Part shown: in pieces, positions 32,661 to 44,408 of the stretch
Numbering within the stretch: position 1 is the stretch's first letter
Layout: every line of letters starts with the position of its first letter
NCBI RefSeq assembly: GCF_008831285.2
Contig: NC_045144.1
Location: 19,297,716 to 19,361,715, forward strand
DNA: 64,000 bases
Direction: 5' to 3'
From: Nymphaea colorata
Lineage: Eukaryota; Streptophyta; Magnoliopsida; Nymphaeales; Nymphaeaceae
Made by a program: the position numbers and the translations under genes
Notes under the pieces: model-generated
Told to the model about the DNA's origin: nothing
Seen by the model: only the letters and a program-made list of their open reading frames with translations
The model's database searches: none

Positions 32661-34215
32661 AGGCCTCGACAGCAAGCGATCGGTGGTGGCCAACCTCCCC
32701 CACAATATCAGAAATAAAAAAAACCTGATACCAAATGGAGAGGAGATGGTTAAGGGGGAGAGGGACAATGGTTATCTAACCGTCTCTCTCTCTTTCTCCA
32801 TTTAAACACTCTGCACTACAGAATTACACAGCAAAGAATATGAAAATCATATACCACTTGCTAATGCCCACGTATAGCATCATCTCAACGCCATCTGCAA
32901 GCAGTAGGGAATCAGTCAACAGTTCAGATATCCAAGAAGATGATCTTTTACAAGTTAGACCAACACAGATCTGTCTCCCACATTCAACCATTCACAAAAG
33001 TAGCTGAAACCGAAAAGAAAACGATACTCATGCCAGGACCCAACTCCTCAAAATTCACAGAAACAATGGAAAACAGCCATCAACCACAGGAATCAAAGGG
33101 GCACACAGACCTGCGGGGAGTCCATAAATCCTAACCAGTATTACCTCCAAGGAAGCCCAATACAAGGAATAAAGAGATTGCTTCTCTTTTGGTAGGAGAA
33201 AAAATGGCAATAGATGCAATGGGAGTCAATGGAATGGAGAGAGAGGGAGAGAGCGGAAATCTGGGGAGAGAGAAAGAGGAGGTACACAGACGTGGGGGAA
33301 GGTGGGGGAGGAAGGATCGCATTTAAAGGCGCCAAAATGGAGCGGTTGATGGAGGGAGAGGGAGAGGAACAATGGAATATCTCTCCCACAACAGCAAGCT
33401 ATCGGTGGTGGCCAACCTCCCCCACAATGTCTGAAATAGAAAAACCTGATACCAAATGGAGAGGAGATGGTTAATAGAGGGAGAGGGAGAGGAACAATGG
33501 AGTAGCTGTTAGGATTGAATCCATAGGTTTTTTTTTTCCTCTCCATTTTGGCGCCTTTAAATGCGATCCTTCCTCCCCCACCTTCCCCAGATGTACCTCC
33601 TCTTTCTCTCTCCCCAGATTTCCGCTCTCTCCCTCTCCCTCCATTCCAATGACTCCCATTGCATCTATTGCCATTTTTTCTCCTACCAAGAGAGAAGCAA
33701 TCTCTTTATTCCTTGTATTCGGCTTCCTTGGAGGTAACACTGGTTAGGATTTCTGGACTCCCCGCCGGTCTGTGTGCCCCTTTGATTCCTGTGGTTGATG
33801 GCTGTTTTCCATTTTTTCTGTGAATTTTGAGGAGTTGGGTCCTGGCATGAGTATCGTTTTCTTTTCGGTTTCCCTACTTTTGTGAATGGTTGAATGTGGG
33901 AGACAGATCTGTGTTGGTCTAATTTGTAAAAGATCATCTTCTTGGTTATCTGAACTGTTGACTGATTCCCTACTGCTTGCAGATGGCGTTGAGATGATGC
34001 AATATTAGCAAGTGTTATATGCTTTTCATATTCTTTGCTCTGTAAATCTGTAGTGCAGAGTGTTTAAATGGAGAAAAAGAGAGAGAGAGGGATGGTTAGA
34101 TACTCCATTGTTCCTCTCCCTGTTAACCATCTCCTCTCCATTTGGTATCAGGTTTTTCTATTTATGATATTGTGGGGAGGTTGCCCACCAGCGACAGCTT
34201 GCTGTCGGGGCCTCC
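32661..34215. repeat. Large foldback palindrome (~680-bp arms, ~200-bp spacer)
   Basis: Left arm 32661-33342 is the inverted copy of 33541-34215, about 90% identical by eye over the full length. For example, CCTGATACCAAATGGAGAGG at 32726 is mirrored at 34134-34153, and GGCGCCAAAATGGAG at 33328 is mirrored at 33541-33555. The spacer (33343-33540) itself holds a further partial copy of the arm end in left-arm orientation. It may be a foldback or long-TIR (MULE-like) transposon or a rearranged inverted duplication. No protein recognised in the arms. Confidence 0.88.
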
Positions 34216-35010
34216 TCGACTACCAATTCCTTTTAAATATTGTTTGGCATCTTATGTTTTTCGTCTCTTTCACCGCTTTGGTTTTTTCTGGCAATCGTTT
34301 ATATTGTTGTTGATCCTATCTGGTTTAGCGGTTTTGTTCTCAAAATTCATCCGACTATTGCTTTGAGATGAGAAAGTTGATCGATCGTTTGAAATGTTTA
34401 AAATAAAGTATATATAAATCCGTCAAGAAATTCATGATTTTTTTATTGTTAATTCATTTGAATATTTTGAAATTTCTCTACTGTATTTATATTTCTAATA
34501 TTGAATCCATAGGTTTTTTCCCTCTTATTTAAGAACTGTCCATTTTCCCTGTTATTTCAGATCCTTATTAGAGGCAATGAAACATGAACTTTAGCGTAAC
34601 CAATCCCTGGGCATTAGCAAGTGAGTTTCAATTTAGAGCCTCAAGAAAGTAACCAATCCCTTTGTAAGTAATCGGGTCAAATCCACTTATGCGTATACTA
34701 AGCCCGATATCAGAATTTAAGGTTGTATTCTGATACATTCAATATGATGCACATCGTGTTGAAACAAGAATGGCTTTGAGGGAAAGAAAGAAAATCCAGA
34801 TTCAAAATCCAATTTGATGAAAATCTGGATCCGCAAGGACCTACCTAACTGCTCCGTCGTGAAGTCTCTGGTCCATCACCACTCAAAGAGGGAAAGTGGG
34901 GAAGTCCCAAAGGGCTCGTCTCCGCCGCCGGCTGCTCTCCCTGCGCCTCTTTCCGGTGGAGCCTAACAGTGATCGCGAGAGAGAGATAAAGAGCACTTGG
35001 GTCATCTTTA
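34216..35010 (+). promoter_or_regulatory. Upstream and 5' leader region of AHAS
   Basis: The segment 34890-35010 is taken as the 5' UTR, because it is duplicated together with the coding start in the 32122 fragment. No unambiguous TATA box was assigned; TATATAA at 34409 is far upstream. The word TTGAATCCATAGGTTTTTT at about 34501 recurs in the foldback spacer at 33515. Confidence 0.4.
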
Positions 35011-36720
35011 ATGGCGTCTACCACTATGAAGGTAGCAGCTACCACCACCATCACCACCACCACCACCAAAAGCTTCCTTCCTACCAAGAGCCCTAGCTAC
35101 CATCACCACAACTTAACAATCCCCCCTCCTTCATGCTCATCACGCAGAGCCACTGCACTTACCATCAGAAACGCTCTTCCCCCATCCCAGCAGCCCCGCC
35201 ATAAATCACTCGATCACGCCACCGCCACCGTCCCAACGCAGCACGAGCGCCGTTCCGCCGTCGCCGCCCAGTCGATCCCTGCGCCCTTCGTCTCTCGTTT
35301 CCCTCCGGATGAGCCGCGCAAGGGAGCGGACATCCTCGTTGAGGCGCTTGAGCGTGAGGGCGTCTCTCACGTCTTCGCGTATCCTGGTGGCGCCTCCTTG
35401 GAGATCCACCAGGCCCTTACTCGCTCTTCCTCCATCGAGAACGTCCTCTGCCGGCATGAGCAGGGCGAGATCTTCGCTGCCGAGGGCTACGCCCGATCGA
35501 CGGGCCGCGTCGGCGTTTGCATCGCTACCTCCGGCCCCGGCGCCACCAACCTTGTCAGCGGCCTCGCCGACGCCCTCCTTGACAGCGTACCGCTCGTCGC
35601 CATCACCGGTCAGGTTCCCCGCCGTATGATCGGCACTGACGCCTTCCAGGAAACCCCCATCGTCGAGGTCACCCGCTCCATCACCAAGCACAATTACCTA
35701 GTTCTCGACGTTGACGACATCCCACGCATCGTCCATGAGGCCTTCTTCCTCGCCTCCTCTGGCCGCCCGGGCCCTGTCCTAATCGACATCCCCAAGGACA
35801 TCCAGCAGCAATTGGCCATCCCCAACTGGATGCAGAAGATGAAACTCCATGGTTACAATCAGAGATTGCCGAAACTCCCCATCTCTTCCCAGGTCGAGCT
35901 CATCGTTGATATGATCGCCAGTGCAAAGAAGCCCGTTCTGTATATCGGTGGCGGCTGTATCAATTCCGGCGAGGAGCTCCGCCGGTTCATCGAGCTCACT
36001 GGCATCCCCGTCACGAGCACTCTAATGGGTCTCGGCATCTTTCCTTCTGCTGCTGATCTTAGTCTGCAGATGCTGGGGATGCACGGGACGGTTTACGCGA
36101 ACTATGCGGTCGATCAGGCCGATCTGTTGCTCGCCTTTGGTGTGAGGTTCGACGATCGGGTGACCGGAAAACTGGAGGCGTTTGCGAGTCGGGCGAGCAT
36201 CGTTCATATCGATATTGACCCAGCTGAGATCGGGAAGAACAAGCAGCCCCATGTATCGCTCTGTTCAGATATCCGGCCGGCGTTGGAACTGCTCAACGAG
36301 CTGTTGGTGCAGCGGGAGGAGGTTCTTCAGAGTCTAGACTTCTCAGGGTGGAGGGTTGAATTGGAGGAACAGAAGCGGAGATGGCCATTGAGCTTTCAGT
36401 CATTCGGCGATGCGATCCCCCCGCAGTATGCCATCAAAGTGCTTGACGAATTGACTGAGGGGGAGGCGATCATCAGCACTGGAGTCGGGCAGCATCAAAT
36501 GTGGGCGGCTCAGTGGTACAAGTACAAGAGGCCTCGGCAGTGGCTGACTTCTGGTGGATTGGGGGCAATGGGGTTCGGTCTGCCGGCTGCAATAGGAGCA
36601 GCAGTCGGCAATCCAGGTACCCTGGTGATTGACATTGACGGGGACGGCAGCTTCGTCATGAATGTGCAAGAATTGGCCACCATTAGAGCGTACAACCTGC
36701 CTGTGAAGATCATGCTACTG

Positions 36721-36758
<38 letters not shown>

Positions 36759-37044
36759 TCGATTCTACAAGGCGAATAGAGCGCACACTTATCTCGGAGA
36801 TCCAGCAAAAGAGTCCGAGATATTTCCTAACATGACGAAATTTGCAGAGGCCTGTAATATTCCAACTGCCCGCGTGACTCGGAAGTCGGAACTGGAGGCA
36901 GCCATTCGGAAGATGTTGGACACTCCAGGGCCTTACTTGCTGGATGTGATTGTCCCGCATCAGGAGCACGTCTTGCCGATGATTCCCAGCGGAGGGGCAT
37001 TCAAGGATGTGATTACGGAGGGAGATGGCAGGAGAAGTTACTGA
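35011..37044 (+). CDS. ALS: Acetohydroxyacid (acetolactate) synthase catalytic subunit, intact, plastid-targeted
   Basis: 677 residues, intronless as usual for plants. It makes acetolactate or acetohydroxybutyrate from pyruvate and 2-ketobutyrate, the first common step of Val, Leu and Ile synthesis in the plastid. Residues 1-~85 are a Ser/Thr/His-rich transit peptide. The ThDP N-domain holds the catalytic Glu150 ([15 protein letters not shown]). The FAD/central domain follows ([11 protein letters not shown], 376-386). The C-terminal ThDP motif runs from GDG (544-546) to NN (571-572). All classical herbicide-contact positions are wild type: Ala128, Pro203, Ala211, Asp382, Arg383, Trp581, Ser660 (Arabidopsis 122, 197, 205, 376, 377, 574, 653). 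High GC in the first third contrasts with the AT-rich surroundings. The start is the ATG after the CTTTA leader; a second ATG is 5 codons on. Confidence 0.98.
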
Positions 37045-39908
37045 AGCTCTGAAGATTTATCATATGAGATATCATTTGTATATAAGTGGTATTGAGTTCT
37101 ACAAGGGACTGGGCTTAACTTTTCCGTTTTCCCTCTTGGTTTAATTGCTAGTCCTCTGTTATTTATCTCTTATGAGTTTTCAGTAGATTGGAGCTTATGA
37201 TTTAGCCTAAGGAATTAGTTGTTCATCTGCTAATTCTTTTGGACACAGTTGAGATAAGTATCAAATCATGGGTGATGTATGATGTACTGATTTCGGCTCT
37301 TCTGTCTGTTTTTGTTTAACAAGGAATGAAGTTTACAACCGGTGTTGAACTCCGTCAGTTATTTTGCTCCTTCTGTTATTGTAGCACGTTGAAAGCTTGT
37401 GGAAGATTGTATGGAATACTATATTGTGATTTTGTGTTAAGTGAAGAGTCCTTTGGATTGGGTTTCTTCTGCTGCTCGTGTGTAATCTATCTTGAACTGT
37501 TGAGAGAAGATCAGTTCAAAGGGGGGAAATCTGATTAATCTAAAAATGAACCAGAGCCAGTCCTGGTGTGAACCCGATAATGTTTCTGGTCATTTGAAGA
37601 AGCTAAATAGGCGCATCAAACACGAGAATGGTTTCTGGAATTAACAGCAATTATGGAATTAATTTAGTGCCTGTTCAAGTTTTCAGTTGGATAAATATGC
37701 AGGAAACTTTTTGCGACTACGTTTCTTTATCTCCCTAGAGGATATGAATAGATTGTTTTACTGCTCTAGATTCCTCCGTTTTTCGCTTCATTCTCACATT
37801 TGACAATCGACAAACTTATCTTGGCATTGCGGAAAGCATGCACCAAGTTGTATAATGTATAGGTGACAATTAGAGCCTCACGTAATGACAAGAAAAGTTA
37901 TCAACTAAAACACTTACAGTAAAAGCTTTTCTTGCTTGCATTTTCCGTGGAATCCTTTTCCCCTCTGTTCTTTATTCTTGCGTTTGGAAAAGAAGAAAAA
38001 CGTTTTGTTGGTTTACTTTTCTGTGTTTGATTTGATGGAAGAAGGGGAGAGTTGGGCAGTGAAAATGAAACAGTTTTAAGAAGTACCAAGTTACGCTGCT
38101 GCTCTGCTTCTGTCGCCTCAATTCAACTTCACAGGTTAAACCAACATTTCATAACTTCTCAGTGCAATCCGTCTCTCTCCATGTACAAGGTCAGCAGATG
38201 GGGATGGTACCCGGTTGAAGCCTCCCACCATTTGTATTTTAGAAAAATAGCACTCACAAGAATCAAACTGAGGACACACGTTTACATGCCACCAACTCAA
38301 TCAACTATGTTATGGACAAAGTAGAAAAACAACAATAATTTACAATAATAAATTCATAAAAAAAAGGTTAAAACGCTAGAAGACAATTATAAGGCGTATC
38401 TGACCATATATAAGCATCTTCTGTATGAAAATGAGGATGGCTTCCGTGAAGCGATGCAGGGATAGGGGCTCCCATCCCACGTCTCGCCGACTGTGGAATA
38501 ATAAAATAGGGTTGTAACATAAGACGAGTCAGAAACAGGCAGCCCAAACACGGTCAAGCTCACATAATCGGAGGAAAGGAGACATGAGAAGCCGCCCCAC
38601 GGGGGATTGACTTGGTATAAGCAGTCGGGCTTACTACGTAATAGTAAGAACATCTTTGTCGACGTCCTAGGTACGTCTGACTTGTTAAGGACGTTGCCTC
38701 CCTTTACTTGTAGTCATTTTCTTTTCAACTCAGAGAAATTCTTGATGAACCACCGATGTATAAAGACATAGGAGGATTTGTTAAGAAAGTAGTTAGTCCT
38801 TTTTAAATTGAAAGGAAGTCGACGTTACAGAAAACTGGATCAACGAGGACGCGTGAAAAAAGGAGAGCTTCAAGAATCTGGTGACTAACACTTCCTTACT
38901 TGTTAGATGGCGGACCTTTAGCCCCCCTTAATGGTTGATTAGGAAGTTGAACTTGACAATTGAGGTGCTGATAAGAACGTATTATTTTCTGAAAATATGC
39001 TTCTAAAACACGTTACATAAAAACTGTGTTTTGTGCCAGAGAAAGCAATCTGATCATGAATGTTATTCATAGATACAATAATCAAATACTAGATCCACCG
39101 ATCAAATACAGGATATAGTCGCACTCTTCCCTAAAACAAGAATAGCCTGAGCTTCAAACAGGTGTTTACAGAACACGATGTTAAATGCCGCCGATTATAT
39201 CCAACAATACGATAGACTAATACAAGATTGCCCAAGGGCCCTATCACTCAGCTTTTCAAAACATTCCACAAATTGTATGGTCACAATAATCTCAAAATTT
39301 TGAAGCAGTAAAATTGGTCTAAAACCCATAACAAAGGAAATTAAGATTGAAGTAATAAAAGCTTATGGGAGTTCGCTAGAAGTGAAACTGAAAGGCAAAG
39401 TTCTGTACATAATCGAATGTAACTTCCTGAAGCAGCAACCCCCAAACTGCCTGCTCATTTAAAATGAAAAAAAATCTAGAGATGGCAATGTTGCTGCATC
39501 AAGAATTCTGATGTAAATAAATTAAGATGATCCATGAAAACAATGGGCACAATCTTCAGAGTAGAAGCAGTTGAATTAATCATGACACAGATAGGCCCAT
39601 ACTGCCACCAGCAGTAGAGATCTAAAAATCTCGCTTGGAAATAGAATAAAATAAAATGCACATGAGGTAACGAAGATTTATCAATTTATTTCATAGTCTA
39701 TTAAATGTACGATAAAGAAGAAAGAATTACATCACAGGTTCAGAAACATCTTCTCAACCTAGCATCTAAAGGTAGTAAAACCACCCTTCTCATCAAAGCC
39801 TAGGAAAAGATCGAGAAGCAGCAATGTCTACACGTGAAATCAGCATCCTCATCTTCTGCTCCAAGGGAGAGGTTAACCTCAACCCTGTTATCATCACAAG
39901 CTGTGGCT
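37045..39908. other. 3' flanks of AHAS and of the RAMP4-like gene; intergenic DNA
   Basis: AHAS 3' UTR lies at the left (the part to ~37090 is conserved in the pseudogene). At 38380-38690 an unassigned GC-richer segment occurs. The right end (~39680-39908) is likely the 3' UTR of the minus-strand RAMP4-like gene. No other gene recognised. Confidence 0.4.
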
Positions 39909-42270
39909 TTAATCAAACCCTCCACTCATGGCAGTCCGGATGATCTGAAACAAGGCTGCCCGACAGAAAATAGAAATAAACGTGAATGCACTTGAACAAA
40001 GTAAAAAACAGATGTTCAATGCAAGGGACGAATAATAAATGACACAGGATAACTATTTCACATCATGGTCTATGTAAAGGTAGACGGTGGTGACCATGTT
40101 TCTTTGTGAAGAAACAATCAAAATATGCTTTAGATAGAAACATGCAATTGCTGCAATGGATAATTCTGACCTAGAAGGGAAAAGCACACAAAATAGGCCA
40201 TGAAAAAAGAAGTTGGTTACTGTCTTTTGTGGAATAGGGGATAACTACCCACTATTTTCCACAACAAGAAAGTGACGAGCTGATCAATCCAAATTTTCTT
40301 AGGCAAAATATGAGAACAAGAAAGCTTACATGATCCGATCACAACAAATATAAAGAAGCCAAGAACAATGGGGCCCACAGGGTAGTCATCTTTCTTTTTG
40401 TATGTCTCTGGAACTGCACCCCTCTTGGTGACGTTTTTCTCAAACCTGGCAACCTTCCTGTCTGAGAAACGCCTTGAGGTTGTCTGCGAAAGATCACGCA
40501 GTTGGTAGGGTATCAGGAAGTAAAACTTCTACACTTAAAAATAAAGAAATTTCTTTCACATCACGCATCATCTTACACAGAAAAGTGTGACTTAAGAGCC
40601 ACAATAAAAACATGATAATTGTCATTTGTGGCTACTGTCAGTCTTATAATTATAATGCCTGCAAATAAGTCTACCAATAACTTCCCATAAATATATTTTT
40701 CCCATATCTCCAAGTGTATTATCAAATCTTTATAAGCTTTCCACAGCATCGTGTTTGGTTCAATAGTTGGAAAACAAGGTAGGTTAGGATCGATTAGTTA
40801 GACTATTCCACCAACGGCACACAGAACAGCATGGAACAAGTTGCACCTAAAGATAGACTACCTAAAACTGTCGGTACAAAACAACGGGTACTGGCTTAAA
40901 CATAATTTTTTAACTTGAAAGTAAAAGACAACCTGTTACAAATGCAAAATTTCAACAGTGATTTTTTACCTTGAATATTTTTGAACTGCAATTGACTGCA
41001 TAGATTAATAAAAACGACCTTATCTATATGTCAGCAAAATATAGCAAATAATACAATACAAGCTCTGTTGATGAGAAGGAAGGAGGATTATAGTTTTTAC
41101 TGGCAAAATTTAATTGATTTAGAAAATCAGCATCCGAACCATTTAAACTTTAAGATTTTAACCCCTATCCTCCCCAGTTTTTCGATTTGCATCTTCATTT
41201 TATTAAGATTATCATCATAACTCAAAGGTACCAGATTCTTGTGTGAAAACCCAACAGAAATTAGTTGAAAATAGCAACTTCTTCAGTACAACGCTTATAA
41301 TAGAAGCCAACATGCATGTTGCACAAACAAAAACTGGAAAAGAAAAGACATGCTAAATTAAATGCGGCTGTCAGCACAAGGACTAGTACTCGAAAATATA
41401 TTATTAAACAGCTCCATGGCGCAGGCAAGCAGATGACCGGTCTGATTAAAAAGATTAGCAGTCATAAAAGGCCATGTTATGATCCTTTCGTAAAGGACAG
41501 TGACTTTGCTAAAAATTGAGCACCAAATATATCAAGATGATTTAATGCAACATAAATGAAACTTAGAAACACCAAACAAACGTTTGCCATTGAAGCCATT
41601 GTTTCAGACAATTTCCAGTTCAAGTTCACGCAAAAGTTATTTAGATTCCCTAATCTAAACAGATCTAAGCAAATATTATGCGAACGGGAGTCAAAATAAA
41701 GCAACGCATGCATAAAAGTAGATTGCATCGACAACCCACAGCAGATCAAAGCCAAAAATATGAATCTGCTTCAGATCTAAGCCAAAAATGCGAACAAATA
41801 AGACCAACAAGCGCAAAGAGAGGAAAAAGGGATGCAATTCTACGCTTTCACAATCTTCCGAACACAAACAAAAAAGCGAAATAAGAGAAGACAAAATCAG
41901 AATCAGAAAAGACATGAAGAAGCTATAATCAAAGTGCAGGCTGCAAGGGATCGAAGAACCATAATTAGGGAGACCTGCCTTCATCCGGTCGTATCAGTAA
42001 CAAAGAAAACCGAAATCCAAACAAAAAGTAAACAAATAGAAACGCCGACATGAAAACATAAAAACCCCGAAGAGTTACAAGATCTGAACTCCAAGGGATC
42101 ATCAGCAGAGAAAAAAATCCAGCGGGAAGAGAATAAGCGCAAAATTTCGCCAAATTGTTCACCAATGCCGCCACAGAAAGCCAAACAATACAAACAGGAA
42201 ATAAAAAAAAAATCAAGTGTGCCAAAGATCACAAAGAAGATCAAGACGAAGAAGAACAAATTATTACCAT
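39909..42270 (-). CDS. RAMP4: RAMP4/SERP1-like ER stress-associated membrane protein
   Basis: Three coding exons on the minus strand: 42268-42270 (only the ATG, followed directly by donor GTAATAAT), 40330-40483 (51 codons plus 1 nt), and 39909-39955 (ending SGGFD, stop). All borders are GT-AG and the joined frame gives 67 residues, the normal length. Landmarks: TTSRRFSDRKVARFEKN, TKRGAVPETYKKKDDYPVGP, then a single hydrophobic tail anchor (IVLGFFIFVVIGSSLFQII). RAMP4 proteins associate with the Sec61 translocon and protect nascent membrane proteins under ER stress. Intron 1 is 1784 bp. The 5' UTR extends from 42271 to about 42400. The family assignment is clear from the whole sequence. Confidence 0.93.
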
Positions 42271-43730
42271 CTTCCTTCTTGATCCCTTTGCAGAAGCAGA
42301 ATTTACAGAGACCGAGGATTTCCCGGAACCCTAATGGCGACGATCTCTCCGGAATCCAGAGAGAAGGAGAGAAGCCCGGAAAATGCAAGAAACGCCGAAA
42401 ATAACGTTTTAAATAGGCGGATGTGAGAAAATAAAAAATAAAATAAAATTTAAACAAAAATAAGCGGACAGACGCGGCGACGTCAAATCAAAGAAGTCGC
42501 CACCGATTTTCCGCCCGCAAAACCCAAAAAGGGTCGGGTCGTAAACCTGTTGTCTTAACTTGATCGGTCAAAACTATTGGACCCGATCCATGAATGAACA
42601 GAAGTAACCGAAATTATCACTAAATAGAAGAATAATAAAAACTTGGTTAATTCATAATTAGACAAATATTAATATTATACATTTTTTAATAGAAAAGTCA
42701 AAATGAAAATCTGAGACTTAATGGCATTTAAAGCTTTTTATTTATTTAATTTGGCAAAATGATTAAAACGTACATTTAACAATTTATTGCAGTTATTGCA
42801 GTTTTTTTTTTCCTCTATAGCCTGAAGAATATGAGCATAGTGATTCACTGACTAGCTTAAACAAGTCAAGTTTGAGCTCACACTTGGTTAACCGAACTGA
42901 GCTCGAGCTTGCCTCATAAAGCTCGGCTTGAGCTCGCCGAGCTATATGCGAGTCGAGCCGAGTTCAAACTGACTCCGCTCATGCTCGACTCGTTCGTTGA
43001 ACATTCCTTCCAATAGGCCTAGATGAGCTTGAAGCCTGACATGGCAAGTTGTATGAATGTTGATCTTTAGACCCAAGCCGGACTCATACACCCATTTTAG
43101 TTCACCGTTTCGTATAGGGGATTATAAGTTCATCAATCCCTATTAGCTTGCTTAGCTATGCCCAATAATATCAATAAATAACAATTATACCGAAATAACT
43201 TAGTTTTGTTAATATTTAAAAAACTATGTAACACTTGATTAATATTAGATATTATTAGTCTTTTAATGAACACCTAATTATATTAATAAAAATGGACATA
43301 TTTTTTCATGACACTTTTTAGAAGGTAAAATGGAAAAATTTTATTGATTTAACAATTAACATTTTAAAAAACATTTTTTGTGGATCTTTTTTATTAACCA
43401 AGAAAGCGCGTGCTTTTAACAATATGATAAAGTTATGTATGCTAATTTTTCAATTATAGTTAGCTTTCTAATATTGTCTTTGTACTTTTCTCTCAATTTT
43501 AAATGTAGACCAACTGAGTTCAAAGTTGTGAAGCAAGGGGATGTCAGGCCAACCTCTTAACCTCCTTCAAAATAAAGATGGCATAAACAACTCAACACAC
43601 TTTATCTGTTTCTTATTTTTTAATAGTGTTTCTGTTAAAAATTTATATTTTGCATGGCGTTTGTTCAATGTTTCAACAATTGTGAAATGGTCGCCCACAA
43701 TCTACATGTTTTAATTCAACATTAAGATTG
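42271..43730. other. 5' leader/promoter of the RAMP4-like gene and intergenic DNA
   Basis: 42271-42400 is the GC-richer leader. 42880-43000 holds GAGCTCGAGC-type repeats, a plant MITE texture also seen at 51880-52200. The rest is AT-rich without features. Confidence 0.4.
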
Positions 43731-43972
43731 TGTTTGTTTCACCGCGGATTTGAGATCTGCAGCGGTCTGAAATTCTAAGATCTTAAACCAATAGATTTAA
43801 GATCGGGCACCCCATCCCGCCGCGACTTTAAATCCATGTTTTTAATATGTAACGTGGATTTAAAATTCATGCTAGATAGATCTTCAATTTGTTGAATAAG
43901 AAACCCTATTATACCAACACTGCTTTTTTATGCAGTCTCAGATCTAAAATCTAAAGCTATCAAACACAACTT
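43731..43972. mobile_element. MITE-like element with GTGTTTG ends
   Basis: Begins TTGTGTTTGTTTCACCGCGG and ends TATCAAACACAA, short inverted ends (TTGTGTTTG/CAAACACAA). The interior is built of GATTTAAGATC/AGATCTTAAA words. No coding capacity. Confidence 0.55.
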
Positions 43973-44062
43973 CATGGTCATCATCAACATTTTCATTCTT
44001 CATTAATCGAATAACATCCTTTTAAGGCCGTGACAGTAGAACAACTTATAAATGTGCCAAAA

Positions 44063-44408
44063 GGAGGGTGGGTGGGGTTACCCCATGGGGCCAGGCCCAG
44101 CACAGTAAGACTAGACTGGGTCGGCACCGGCCAGGTAAGAACCGGGTTGGGGCCGGCTCGGTCCTTACAAGTCGGGCCCAGACCCAATACCCGAAACCCT
44201 CCCCTTGGCCCGGCCCGATTTTAATAAAAAAAATATTTTTTAGATATCAAATACGTTTTTTTAATATAAACATATTTTTAATAATAAAATGTATATTATT
44301 AATAATAAAAAATAAAAATTAATCAGGCCAGATCTAGCCTCGGTCGAGCCAGGTTTTTCGGGCCCAGGCCTGGGCCCATACCGGGCTGGTTACCGAGCCC
44401 CATCTGCG
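44063..44408. mobile_element. GGCCCGGGC-type MITE copy
   Basis: Left end AGGGTGGGTGGGG and GC-rich flanks on both sides of an A/T core (44220-44320); right part GGGCCCAGGCCTGGGCCC. Similar to 28926-29176 but longer and diverged. Confidence 0.55.

Noticed and set aside
33131-33740. Multiple open frames in the foldback region
   Set aside because: They come from purine/pyrimidine-rich, self-complementary DNA and mirror each other in the two arms.
35206-35691. 161-codon minus-strand open frame inside AHAS
   Set aside because: It lies wholly antisense to the GC-rich transit-peptide and catalytic region of AHAS. Such shadow frames are expected in GC-rich coding DNA.
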